A stretch of 64,000 nucleotides of DNA from Synechococcus sp. HK01-R. GTDB lineage: Bacteria > Cyanobacteriota > Cyanobacteriia > PCC-6307 > Cyanobiaceae. The position numbers and the translations under genes are program-made. The stretch is from assembly GCF_014217855.1 (NCBI RefSeq), contig NZ_CP059059.1, forward strand, positions 1,116,001 through 1,180,000, in the 5' to 3' direction. The notes under the pieces were generated by a model that was given only the letters and a program-made list of their open reading frames with translations, searched no databases and was not told where the DNA came from. Below, one piece after another: positions 29,101 through 36,188 of the stretch. Each line of letters starts with the position of its first letter. The stretch's first letter is position 1.

Positions 29101-30741
29101 GTGGCCCAGGGGGCCAAGCCCGGCGAGGGCGGTCAGCTGCCCGGCCCCAAAGTGGATGAGTACATCGCCTGGTTGCGCAACAGCAAGCCCGGGGTGGCGT
29201 TGATTTCGCCACCACCTCATCACGACATCTATTCGATTGAGGATCTCGCGCAGTTGATCCACGATCTGCACCAGGTGCATCCGAGCGCCAAGGTGTCGGT
29301 GAAATTGGTGGCTGAGATCGGCATCGGCACGATCGCTGCCGGAGTGGCCAAAGCCAATGCCGATGTGATCCAGATTTCAGGTCATGACGGTGGCACGGGC
29401 GCCTCACCTCTGAGCTCGATCAAACATGCCGGTGGTCCCTGGGAACTCGGTCTTACCGAGGTCCATCGCAGCTTGATGGAGAACGGCTTGCGCGATCGCG
29501 TGCTCCTGCGTGCCGATGGCGGCCTCAAAACAGGTTGGGATGTGGTGATGGCAGCGTTGCTGGGCGCTGAGGAATTCGGTTTCGGATCGGTGGCGATGAT
29601 CGCCGAAGGCTGCATCATGGCTCGCGTCTGTCACACCAATAATTGCCCCGTTGGTGTGGCCACCCAGAAGGAGGCCCTGCGTCAACGCTTCACAGGGCTG
29701 CCTGAGCATGTCGTCAATTTCTTCTTCTACGTTGCCGAAGAGGTGCGTCAGCTGCTGAGCGTGCTGGGTGTGGCACGTCTCGAGGATTTGATCGGTCGCA
29801 ATGAACTGCTTCAGAGGCGGCAGGTGAAACTCGAGAAGACGGAGTCCCTGGATCTCACCACCCTGCTGGCTCCGGTGGCAGGCACGGACAATCGCTGTTG
29901 GCTCACCCACGCTGCCGATGCCCATGGCAATGGAGCGGTGCTCGAGGATCAGCTGTTGGCCGATGCCGAGCTGATGGCGGCGATTGAGAGCCACGGCACG
30001 ATTCAGCGCAGCATCGAGATCGTGAACACCGACCGCAGCGTCTGCGCTCGTCTTGCCGGTGAGATTGCTGCTCGCCACGGCAACCGCGGTTTTAACGGTC
30101 AGTTGCAGCTCCATTTCCAGGGTGCTGCAGGCCAGAGCTTCGGGGCCTTCCTTGTCCAGGGCATGGATGTACGCCTGCAGGGCGAAGCCAATGACTACAT
30201 CGGCAAGGGAATGAACAGTGGTCGGATCGTGCTGGTGCCGAACCCAGGCACCCCGTCTCCTGGGGACCAGGTCATTCTTGGCAACACCTGCCTGTATGGC
30301 GCAACAGGGGGTGAGTTGCTGGTGCATGGCCGCGCCGGCGAGCGGTTTGCGGTGCGGAACAGCGGTGCTCGCACCGTGGTCGAAGGCACTGGTGACCACT
30401 GCTGTGAATACATGACCGGTGGCGTGGTGGTCGTGCTTGGCAGCACTGGCCGGAACGTCGGCGCTGGCATGACGGGTGGGGTGGCCTTCATCCTCGATGA
30501 GTCGGGTGGCCTGGTGGACCGGGTGAACCACGAGATCGTGGAGATTCGTGCCGTCGACACCAGCGAGCAGGAAGCTGTGCTCAAGCCCTTGCTGGAAGCC
30601 CATCTGGCCTCCACAGGCAGTGAGAAAGCCGCGGCGATCCTCTCTGACTGGAGCAGCTGGAAGAGCCGCTTCAAGCTGCTGGTCCCTCCCAGCGAGCGGG
30701 CGGCTATGGGTCTGGTGGATCGCACGGCCGTTGCGGCCTGA
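26134..30741 (+). CDS. glsF: Ferredoxin-dependent glutamate synthase
   Basis: Fd-GOGAT makes two glutamates from glutamine and 2-oxoglutarate with reduced ferredoxin, the main ammonium assimilation step here. It has 1535 residues. The glutaminase domain nucleophile is Cys27 (DACGVGF), exposed after removal of the leader. The FMN/synthase domain has the 3Fe-4S cysteines Cys1160, Cys1166 and Cys1171 (GCIMARVCHTNNCPVG). A C-terminal beta-helix of G-rich repeats ends the protein. No NADPH-type small subunit lies beside it, which fits the ferredoxin type. Confidence 0.95.
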   Translation: MTHLSGPFWPYCDSSAPAAVAGEKDACGVGFLAQLQGEASHWLLQQALRGLGCMEHRGGCGGDGDSGDGAGVLCGIPWGYLAAVWPEVAEVTGGRGLGMMFMPADPSRCAEAQRFAAEEAEALGLRSCGWREVPVDPSVLGPLARETAPAIHQWLVAADQSGDELEALLFRLRRRIGDRARQVWGAEAARDLYVASLSSRTVVYKGMVRSEVLAAFFADLRDPRFAVSFAVYHRRFSTNTLPRWPLAQPMRLLGHNGEINTLLGNLNWARASESRLHEVWGEAAGDLNPVVNPAFSDSANLDATLELLVRSGRSITDSLITLVPEAFRHQPELESRPAVQAMYEFNAGIQEPWDGPALLVFADGKRVGATLDRNGLRPARWCTTSDGFVIMGSETGVVDLSGKTVVSRGRLGPGQMLAVDLERGELLENWAVKEDAASRHPYASWLEQHRRHLDAQAWTQDRQLGDLDLLRLQTATGFTAEDLELVIEDMAGAGKEPTYCMGDDIPLAVLSDKPHLLYDYFKQRFAQVTNPPIDPLREKLVMSLEMHLGERRPALRPQAEAAALVHLDSPVLNEEELRALAQQGLPCTTLSTHFDPTASANSLPEALDRLCAAATAAVESGTQILVLSDRHGLAGMPASLEATAAALPPLLAVGAVHHHLLRTGQRLRCSLVVETAQCWSTHHLACLIGYGASAVCPWLTWETTRHWLAHPKTQKRIEQGKLPALTPGDAQANVRIALENGLRKILSKIGISLLASYHGAQIFEAIGLGADVVERSFAGTTSRVAGLSMRELARETLLLHAKAFPELNRSKLEFMGFVQYRTGGEYHLNSPEMAKALHKAVHEGPGYDHFGTYRTLLENRPVTALRDLLEFRTASTPLPLDQVESVESICSRFCTGGMSLGALSREAHEVLAVAMNRIGGKSNSGEGGEDPARFRPLNDVDAEGRSATLPAIKGLRNGDTACSAIKQIASGRFGVTAEYLRSGKQLEIKVAQGAKPGEGGQLPGPKVDEYIAWLRNSKPGVALISPPPHHDIYSIEDLAQLIHDLHQVHPSAKVSVKLVAEIGIGTIAAGVAKANADVIQISGHDGGTGASPLSSIKHAGGPWELGLTEVHRSLMENGLRDRVLLRADGGLKTGWDVVMAALLGAEEFGFGSVAMIAEGCIMARVCHTNNCPVGVATQKEALRQRFTGLPEHVVNFFFYVAEEVRQLLSVLGVARLEDLIGRNELLQRRQVKLEKTESLDLTTLLAPVAGTDNRCWLTHAADAHGNGAVLEDQLLADAELMAAIESHGTIQRSIEIVNTDRSVCARLAGEIAARHGNRGFNGQLQLHFQGAAGQSFGAFLVQGMDVRLQGEANDYIGKGMNSGRIVLVPNPGTPSPGDQVILGNTCLYGATGGELLVHGRAGERFAVRNSGARTVVEGTGDHCCEYMTGGVVVVLGSTGRNVGAGMTGGVAFILDESGGLVDRVNHEIVEIRAVDTSEQEAVLKPLLEAHLASTGSEKAAAILSDWSSWKSRFKLLVPPSERAAMGLVDRTAVAA

Positions 30742-30758
30742 TCGGCCAGGCCCCAGGC

Positions 30759-31100
30759 GTGCCCCTCTTCATCAAGCACGAGACGTTCACTGCCGCGACG
30801 GCGACACTCCCTGTGGAGCAGCGCCGAAGCCATCTGGAAGCCCATGGCCAGTGGGTTGAGCAACTCCGGGCGGCGGGGATGGTGATCTCGAGTGGCTTCC
30901 TTGTGAATCGTGAGGGCCAACCTGGCGGCGGGGGGCTGTTGGTGCTGAAGGCTGAGAGCTATGACCAAGCCCTGGCCCTTGTGCAGAAGGATCCGATGAT
31001 TGCCCGCGGCCTTGTGCACTGGACCTTGGAGGAATGGCGGCCGGTGGCGGGGCTGCCGCTCATTGACGCCCCGTCTCCAGCTCCAGGCCGGCCCGACTGA
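30759..31100 (+). CDS. YciI-like (YCII domain) protein
   Basis: The 113-residue protein has the YCII pattern: R-x-HLEAH-x-x-W near 23-32, GMVISSGFLVN, GGGGLLVLKAESYDQALALVQKDPM and a closing GLVHWTLEEW. Relatives are small dimeric enzymes of mostly unknown role. The start is GTG, 17 bp after the Fd-GOGAT stop, so it is likely co-transcribed. Its 3' end overlaps tolC by 41 bp. Confidence 0.8.
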   Translation: MPLFIKHETFTAATATLPVEQRRSHLEAHGQWVEQLRAAGMVISSGFLVNREGQPGGGGLLVLKAESYDQALALVQKDPMIARGLVHWTLEEWRPVAGLPLIDAPSPAPGRPD

Positions 31101-32496
31101 GATTCCATTGCTGGATCGCCGTGGCTTCAGCGCTGCGGGCCGCTTGCAGATCGCGTTGGGCCAGCAGCAGCTCGGTGACCGGCGCGATGCCAGCGCGATA
31201 GCGCAGCTGGGCATCCCGCACCGCTTCTTCGGTGGCGATCACGGCTTCCCGGCTTGAGACCATGGCGGCCTTGGCGCTGCGGTGGGTGTGCCAGAAGGTC
31301 TCCACCGCCTGGATGATCGTCTGTTTGCGTTGTTCCAGCAGCAAGCGTTGTTGGTCGACCTGACTGCGCGCCAGGGCTGCACTCTGGGCTGACAGCCCCC
31401 CGTCGAACAGGGGTTGGCGCAGGGTGAGCAACACGCCGTAGTCGTAAAAGCTGCCGCTGGCATTGCCGCTGCTGTTCAACGTTGGCAACTCCAGTTCACC
31501 GGCGACGGGCACATTGCTGACGCGGCCACCGCTGTTGAGCACCGGCACATTCAGGTTGTCGCCACTGATGCCGCCGCCGAGCAGGAGCCCCACCCGCGGC
31601 AGCATCGTGCCCTGGGCTGCTTGCACTTTCGCTTCCGCAGCAGCCTGTGCCTGCGCGATCACCTCCAGCGCCGGGCGATTGCGGGTGGCGGCCTCGATCG
31701 AGGCCTGCAGCTGCAGCGGCCATGGCGACTGGGCCAAGAGGGGATCGCTGGCTTCCACCCTCTGATCGGCCGGAAGGTTGAGCAATCGGGCCAGGGCGCT
31801 GGCGGCGATCGCCCGGGCCGAGCGGGCGGCGCTGAGTCCGCGCTGGTCGGTGGCGAGCAGGGCACGAGCGCGGAACACATCGATGCGTGCGCCCAGTCCT
31901 CCATCCCGCAGCGCTTCCGCATCCTTGAGCAGTTCGCCGGAGAGGGCGATCGATCGCTGCCACACGGGGATCAGCGCATCGCTGAGCTGCAGGTTCAGGT
32001 AGGCATTGGTGATGGCGAACCGGCTCTGTCGCCGCTGCTCGGCGATCCGTGCCGCGGCGGCCTGATCGAGGGCCTTGGCCGCCGACAGCAGTGGTCCCCG
32101 CTCGAAGTCGATCAGGGGGTAGGTGAGTGCGAGCCCGAGATTGCCGAAGCTGTTTTGGATGACTGCGTAGCCATCACTGCCCAGATCAAGATTCAGGTCG
32201 CCGATGGTGGGCAGATTGGAAATAAAGCCAACCGAGCTGCCCACTTGAGCCCAGCTGCCGAGGCCCACAACATCGAGCTTCGGCAGAAACAGGCTGCGGC
32301 TGAGTCCCACCCCAGCCGTGGCGGCTTCCTTCTCGGCCTCTGATTGTTGGAGGGCGAGCGATGCATCCATGCCTCGCTCGAGGGCCTGATCAAGGCTGAG
32401 GCCAAGCGGTTGCGGCTCGGCATTGGCGGGCAGACAGGTCGAGGCCGCCATGAGCAGGGAGGCCAGGACTCGTCGTCGGAGCATGCCGGTTGACAT
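31060..32496 (-). CDS. TolC-family outer membrane efflux protein
   Basis: The 478-residue protein has a signal peptide (about 1-26, cleavage after ANA). Two homologous TolC halves follow, with helices rich in Ala/Gln (QSEAEKEAATAGVGLSRS; AEAKVQAAQGTMLPRVGLLL) and beta segments (ALTYPLIDFERG; LLTLRQPLFDGG). It would form the outer membrane channel of a tripartite pump. It is divergent from the HlyD adaptor with a 62-bp spacer, so both probably serve the same pump. Confidence 0.9.
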   Translation of the reverse strand: MSTGMLRRRVLASLLMAASTCLPANAEPQPLGLSLDQALERGMDASLALQQSEAEKEAATAGVGLSRSLFLPKLDVVGLGSWAQVGSSVGFISNLPTIGDLNLDLGSDGYAVIQNSFGNLGLALTYPLIDFERGPLLSAAKALDQAAAARIAEQRRQSRFAITNAYLNLQLSDALIPVWQRSIALSGELLKDAEALRDGGLGARIDVFRARALLATDQRGLSAARSARAIAASALARLLNLPADQRVEASDPLLAQSPWPLQLQASIEAATRNRPALEVIAQAQAAAEAKVQAAQGTMLPRVGLLLGGGISGDNLNVPVLNSGGRVSNVPVAGELELPTLNSSGNASGSFYDYGVLLTLRQPLFDGGLSAQSAALARSQVDQQRLLLEQRKQTIIQAVETFWHTHRSAKAAMVSSREAVIATEEAVRDAQLRYRAGIAPVTELLLAQRDLQAARSAEATAIQQWNLSRAGLELETGRQ

Positions 32497-32500
32497 GTCA
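32491..32500. promoter_or_regulatory. TGACATGTCA palindrome over the tolC start codon
   Basis: This 10-bp perfect palindrome contains the tolC start codon (minus strand, 32494-32496) and lies at the edge of the 62-bp divergent tolC/hlyD spacer. A repressor site for both genes is possible, but chance occurrence is not excluded. Confidence 0.25.
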
Positions 32501-32558
32501 GGGGAGGCGCTGAGCCATCCGAAAACGGCGTTACCCTACGCGCGGTTTTCAATCGCAG

Positions 32559-33794
32559 ATGGGTGCTCTGCTGCATCGGTGCTGGCCCATTGCTCTCGTC
32601 AGCGGAGCGACGGCCGTGTGGGCGGTGTTACCCGCGATCGATGTTGAGGTATTCGGTGCGGCTGTGTTGTTGGCCCCTGGCAATCGACGGGGGCTTTACA
32701 GCCGCACTCCAGGCCAGGTTCTGGATCTGAGCGTCCCAGTCGGTGCTCGTGTTGCCCGCGATCAGTTGCTCGCCAGGCTCGATCGCATCGATCAGGCTGC
32801 TGGCGGTGGCCCTGTTCCCAAGGGGCAGCCTCAGGCGCTCGATCGTCAGCTGGAGGCTAATGCTGAAAAACAGCGGGGTTTGGTTGACCAACTGTCCGCC
32901 AACAGTTCGGAGCTGGTGGCTTTGCGCCAGCAGATCGGCACCTTGCAGGTGAGTAATCAACCTGTGGGGGAGCAACTTGCTGCGCTGGAAAGCCTTCGCC
33001 AGAAGAAGGTGATCCCCACCTACAGCCCCCTCTGGGTGGCCGCGCAGGATCTCTACCTGGGCAACAAGGCAGCGATCCGCTCGCTGGAAGCCAAGATGGC
33101 TCAGTTGCAGGCTAATCGAGGGCTCCTTCAGGCACAGCAGGCCCAGTTGCGGGCGACCCGGGCAGAACTGGAGGCTCAGAATCAGGCGCTTGAGTTGCGT
33201 GCTCCCGCGGCTGGCCGACTGGTGAGTTGGGCTGTGGAGGAGGGGCAGCCCGTGCTCCCTGGTGAGCGTCTTGGAACGCTGGCACTGGAGCAGTCCCGCT
33301 CGGCTTCTCGGCAGGCGATGGCCCTGTTCACAGAGGCTGATGCAACGCGGCTTCGGATCGGCGAATCGATCGAGATCGAACCGATCCTGCAGAGCCGCAA
33401 TCAATACGGCGGCACGGCCCAGCGCTACGGCGGCGTCGAAGGAACGATCAAGGCGATTTCGCCCACACCGCTGGATTCGGCCGCCCTCGCCAGTGTGGTG
33501 GGCGAAGCGGACCTGGCGGTGTCGCTGGTGGCGCGGGCCCGGCAGGAAGCCTATGGAGAAGGTGGTGATCCGCTGGCGATTCTTCCGGGTAAGGCCACGG
33601 CGCCTCTGATGCTCGTGCGAGTGGAACTGGAATCAGCCAGCACTCCCTCAGGATTGCGCTGGAGTGGCGGCCGGGGCCCGGATCTGCGGTTTGAGGCCGG
33701 TCAGCCCGCAGAAGCTAAGGCTTCAGTTGAACGACGTTCTCTGTTGAGCTACGCCCTGCCGTTTCTGCGCTGGATTGCCGGCTTCAATCGCTGA
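32559..33794 (+). CDS. HlyD/AaeA-type membrane fusion adaptor
   Basis: The 411-residue protein starts with one membrane helix (about 10-27). Lipoyl-like half-motifs are TPGQVLDLSVPVGARV near 49-64 and LRAPAAGRLVSWAVEEGQPV near 213-232. Between them lies a long Gln/Leu-rich coiled coil (about 90-210) of the type that contacts TolC. It would bridge the FUSC-type inner membrane protein to TolC. Confidence 0.88.
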   Translation: MGALLHRCWPIALVSGATAVWAVLPAIDVEVFGAAVLLAPGNRRGLYSRTPGQVLDLSVPVGARVARDQLLARLDRIDQAAGGGPVPKGQPQALDRQLEANAEKQRGLVDQLSANSSELVALRQQIGTLQVSNQPVGEQLAALESLRQKKVIPTYSPLWVAAQDLYLGNKAAIRSLEAKMAQLQANRGLLQAQQAQLRATRAELEAQNQALELRAPAAGRLVSWAVEEGQPVLPGERLGTLALEQSRSASRQAMALFTEADATRLRIGESIEIEPILQSRNQYGGTAQRYGGVEGTIKAISPTPLDSAALASVVGEADLAVSLVARARQEAYGEGGDPLAILPGKATAPLMLVRVELESASTPSGLRWSGGRGPDLRFEAGQPAEAKASVERRSLLSYALPFLRWIAGFNR

Positions 33795-33817
33795 ATCTTT
33801 GATCTCCCAGCCTCCCC

Positions 33818-34021
33818 ATGTCCCGTCGTTCCCTTGCATCATCCAGTTGGTTGAACGCCCTGCGTCAGCCGGCGCCGTGGATCGCCCTCGTGTTGCTCGC
33901 GATCACGGTGTTCAGCACGGCACCAAGGCTCTGGTTCTGGTTGGCGCTGCTGATGATTGTGCTGCTGGTGGGCTGGGTGCAGGCGCTCAAGCATGACCCG
34001 GCCGATCCCCATGGCGACTGA
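33818..34021 (+). CDS. 67-residue two-helix membrane protein (AaeX-like by size and position)
   Basis: The protein has two hydrophobic segments at about 20-33 and 38-57, and basic ends. It begins 23 bp after the adaptor and overlaps the FUSC gene start. AaeX/DUF1656 proteins of aaeXAB operons have the same size and neighbours. I cannot confirm sequence homology by eye. Confidence 0.7.
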   Translation: MSRRSLASSSWLNALRQPAPWIALVLLAITVFSTAPRLWFWLALLMIVLLVGWVQALKHDPADPHGD

Positions 34022-35120
34022 GGCCCAGTGGCTCGGTTTGCGGGCGGCGCTGGCGATCGGTCTGGCTGCGAGCATCACGCGGCTGATCTGCCTCACGCTC
34101 GGTCTGGGCGACATCCCCGCCGCCTACGGCGTGGTGGTGGGCGTGTTGGTGGTGCGTCCTGATTTCTGCCGTTGGCCTGCGCTGATCTACCCGGTTCTGC
34201 TGGTGATCGCTGGTGTCGCGATGGCCGTTGGGCTCAGTGTGCGCATGATGTTTCCCGATGCCCCCCAGGTGTGGTGGTTCGGCCTCGTTGGGGTGGTGAT
34301 GCAGCTGTTGGCGGTGGCGCTGCCAGCCAAGCTGGCGTTGCTCACCAATGTGGTGGCCGCTGCAGGGGTGCTTCCCCTGCTTGATCTGTCCGCCTCGTGG
34401 GCTGACTGGGGCCATCAGATGGAGGCGATTGCCATGGGTCTGGCCATTGGCACTGCTCTGCAATGGGGTCTGACGCCATCCGGTTACGGCGCTCCGGCAC
34501 CGCCCAGTGGGCCGGAAGGAGAGGATCTGCCCCTGCCGGAGCGGTACCGGTTGGCTTTCACAAGCTGGAGCTTTTGGCGCAAGCTCGTGCTGGCGGCGTT
34601 CGCCCTAGCGATTGGCGTCGGCCTTGGAACGCAGACGCCGAAGTACCTCTATTTCGGTGTGGTGTTGCTGCTCAACGACAGCATCGGCGCGACCCTCGCT
34701 CGAGTGCGTGATCGGATGGTGGGTGTCAGCCTCGGGGTGCTGATGCCCCTGCTGGTGTTCAACAGCATCGGTCTCAACAGCGTGGGGGTGGCCCTGGCGA
34801 TGGGCGGGACCGCTGCCCTTGTGGCTGCCTTGAATCTTGGCCCCTACCTGCGCACGGCGCTGATTTCGAGCGGTGTGGCTTTTGCCGGCTATGGGCCGCT
34901 CGTGGCCTGGTACATCCCGAATCGGTGGATTGATTACTTGATCGGTAGCGGCCTCGCCCTTGTTTCAGGGATTCTTCTTTTCCCCCATTCGTCGCTCAGC
35001 CGATATCGGCGGCTACTGGAGGTGTCTGACAACGACAGCCATGAACAGCTTCGCCGTTTATATCCGGCGGCAAGGGAGGAAGCGGCCTGGCTCGGTCAGC
35101 GCCTTCCGCCTGTCGATTGA
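33993..35120 (+). CDS. FUSC-type aromatic acid exporter family membrane protein
   Basis: A 375-residue inner membrane protein with two sets of about four to six helices split by a polar loop (PPSGPEGEDLPLPERYR). The first set opens LGLRAALAIGLAASITRLICL and has YGVVVGVLVVRPDF. The second has the FUSC-like GVVLLLNDSIGATLARVRDRMVG, where the Arg/Asp pattern is typical. It likely exports small, perhaps aromatic, anions. ATG 33993 overlaps the small gene by 29 bp; ATG 34011 is an alternative. Confidence 0.78.
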   Translation: MTRPIPMATEAQWLGLRAALAIGLAASITRLICLTLGLGDIPAAYGVVVGVLVVRPDFCRWPALIYPVLLVIAGVAMAVGLSVRMMFPDAPQVWWFGLVGVVMQLLAVALPAKLALLTNVVAAAGVLPLLDLSASWADWGHQMEAIAMGLAIGTALQWGLTPSGYGAPAPPSGPEGEDLPLPERYRLAFTSWSFWRKLVLAAFALAIGVGLGTQTPKYLYFGVVLLLNDSIGATLARVRDRMVGVSLGVLMPLLVFNSIGLNSVGVALAMGGTAALVAALNLGPYLRTALISSGVAFAGYGPLVAWYIPNRWIDYLIGSGLALVSGILLFPHSSLSRYRRLLEVSDNDSHEQLRRLYPAAREEAAWLGQRLPPVD

Positions 35121-35148
35121 ACAGGCTGTCTGACTCGCGCCCATGCCT

Positions 35149-36027
35149 TCAGCGCGGATGCGATGCCATCAGTTTCCTCACTTCGCCCGCGTGATAACTG
35201 CTGCGGGTGAGTGGTGTGCTCACCACCTGCAGGAAGCCGAGCTCCTCTTCGCCATGGCGGCGGAACGCTTCGAACTGCTCTGGCCGTACGAAGCGGTCCA
35301 CCGGTAGGTGTTTGGGGCCAGGGGAGAGGTACTGGCCGATGGTGACGATGTCGACGTCATGGCGGCGTAGGTCGGCGAGGGTCTCGAGCACCTCTTGATC
35401 GGTTTCGCCCAGACCCACCATCAGCCCTGACTTGCTGTAGACCCTTGACCAACCATGGCGAACCCGTTCCAGCAGTTCCAAGGATCGGCTGTAGACACCC
35501 TGGGGCCGGGCTTTGCGATACAGGCTGGGAACGGTCTCGATGTTGTGGTTGAGCACGTCTGGACCAGCGTCCAAGACCGTGGCCAGTGCCTCCCAGTTGC
35601 CGCAGAAATCGGGGATCAGCAGTTCGATCGTGGTCTGGGGTGAGCGTTGCCGCACCTGTTCGATGCAGGCCACGAACTGGCTGGCCCCGCCGTCGCTGAG
35701 ATCGTCGCGGTTCACTGAGGTGATCACCACGTGCTTGAGGCCAAGCCGCGCCACGGCTTCCCCGAGGCGCTCGGGCTCGGTGGGATCCAGCTCTCGAACA
35801 CTTTTGTCGAAATCAATGTCGCAGTAGGGGCAAGCGCGGGTGCAGCCGGGCCCCATGATCAGAAACGTGGCGGTGCCGCCGGCGAAGCATTCGCCGATAT
35901 TCGGGCAGCTGGCCTCCTGGCAAACCGTATTGAGCCTGAGGTCGAGAAGCAGGTCAGCAACAGCGCCGATGCGCTCGCGCTGCGGCGCTTTCACGCGCAG
36001 CCACTCAGGTTTCAAGGTGGAGGTCAT
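35149..36027 (-). CDS. lipA: Lipoyl synthase
   Basis: This radical SAM enzyme inserts two sulfurs into octanoyl groups of lipoate-dependent enzymes. The auxiliary cluster motif [12 protein letters not shown] and the radical SAM motif CTRACPYC are both present. The C-terminal RSSYHAGE supplies the conserved Ser ligand. It has 292 residues and the ATG at 36027 gives a normal start. Confidence 0.96.
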   Translation of the reverse strand: MTSTLKPEWLRVKAPQRERIGAVADLLLDLRLNTVCQEASCPNIGECFAGGTATFLIMGPGCTRACPYCDIDFDKSVRELDPTEPERLGEAVARLGLKHVVITSVNRDDLSDGGASQFVACIEQVRQRSPQTTIELLIPDFCGNWEALATVLDAGPDVLNHNIETVPSLYRKARPQGVYSRSLELLERVRHGWSRVYSKSGLMVGLGETDQEVLETLADLRRHDVDIVTIGQYLSPGPKHLPVDRFVRPEQFEAFRRHGEEELGFLQVVSTPLTRSSYHAGEVRKLMASHPR

Positions 36028-36045
36028 CTTCTACAGTCGGGCCAT

Positions 36046-36119
36046 CGGGATGTAGCGCAGCTTGGTAGCGCACTTCGTTCGGGACGAAGGGGCCGCAGGT
36101 TCGAATCCTGTCATCCCGA
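36046..36119 (+). tRNA. tRNA-Pro (anticodon CGG)
   Basis: A full cloverleaf of 74 nt reads CGGGATG acceptor paired with CATCCCG, a D-arm GCGC/GCGC, an anticodon arm CTTCG/CGAAG with loop TTCGGGA, and a T-arm GCAGG-TTCGAAT-CCTGT. The discriminator is A. The CCA end is not encoded. It starts 18 bp beyond the lipA ATG on the other strand. Confidence 0.97.
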
Positions 36120-36164
36120 CTGCATGAGTCATGCCCTTCGAGGTCAGGAGTTGGGCTCTCTTTT

Positions 36165-36188
36165 CTGACGATCCCTAGCGATCGTCAG
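36165..36188. repeat. 9-bp hairpin at the cobJ stop codon
   Basis: CTGACGATC (36165-36173) and GATCGTCAG (36180-36188) are perfect inverted arms with a 6-nt loop, spanning the cobJ stop codon (36185-36187) and the region past tRNA-Pro. A TTTT precedes it on the plus strand; neither strand has a T-tract after it, so it may block exonucleases rather than terminate. Confidence 0.45.

Noticed and set aside
36165-36188. A Rho-independent terminator for cobJ or tRNA-Pro
   Set aside because: No T-tract follows the stem on either strand.
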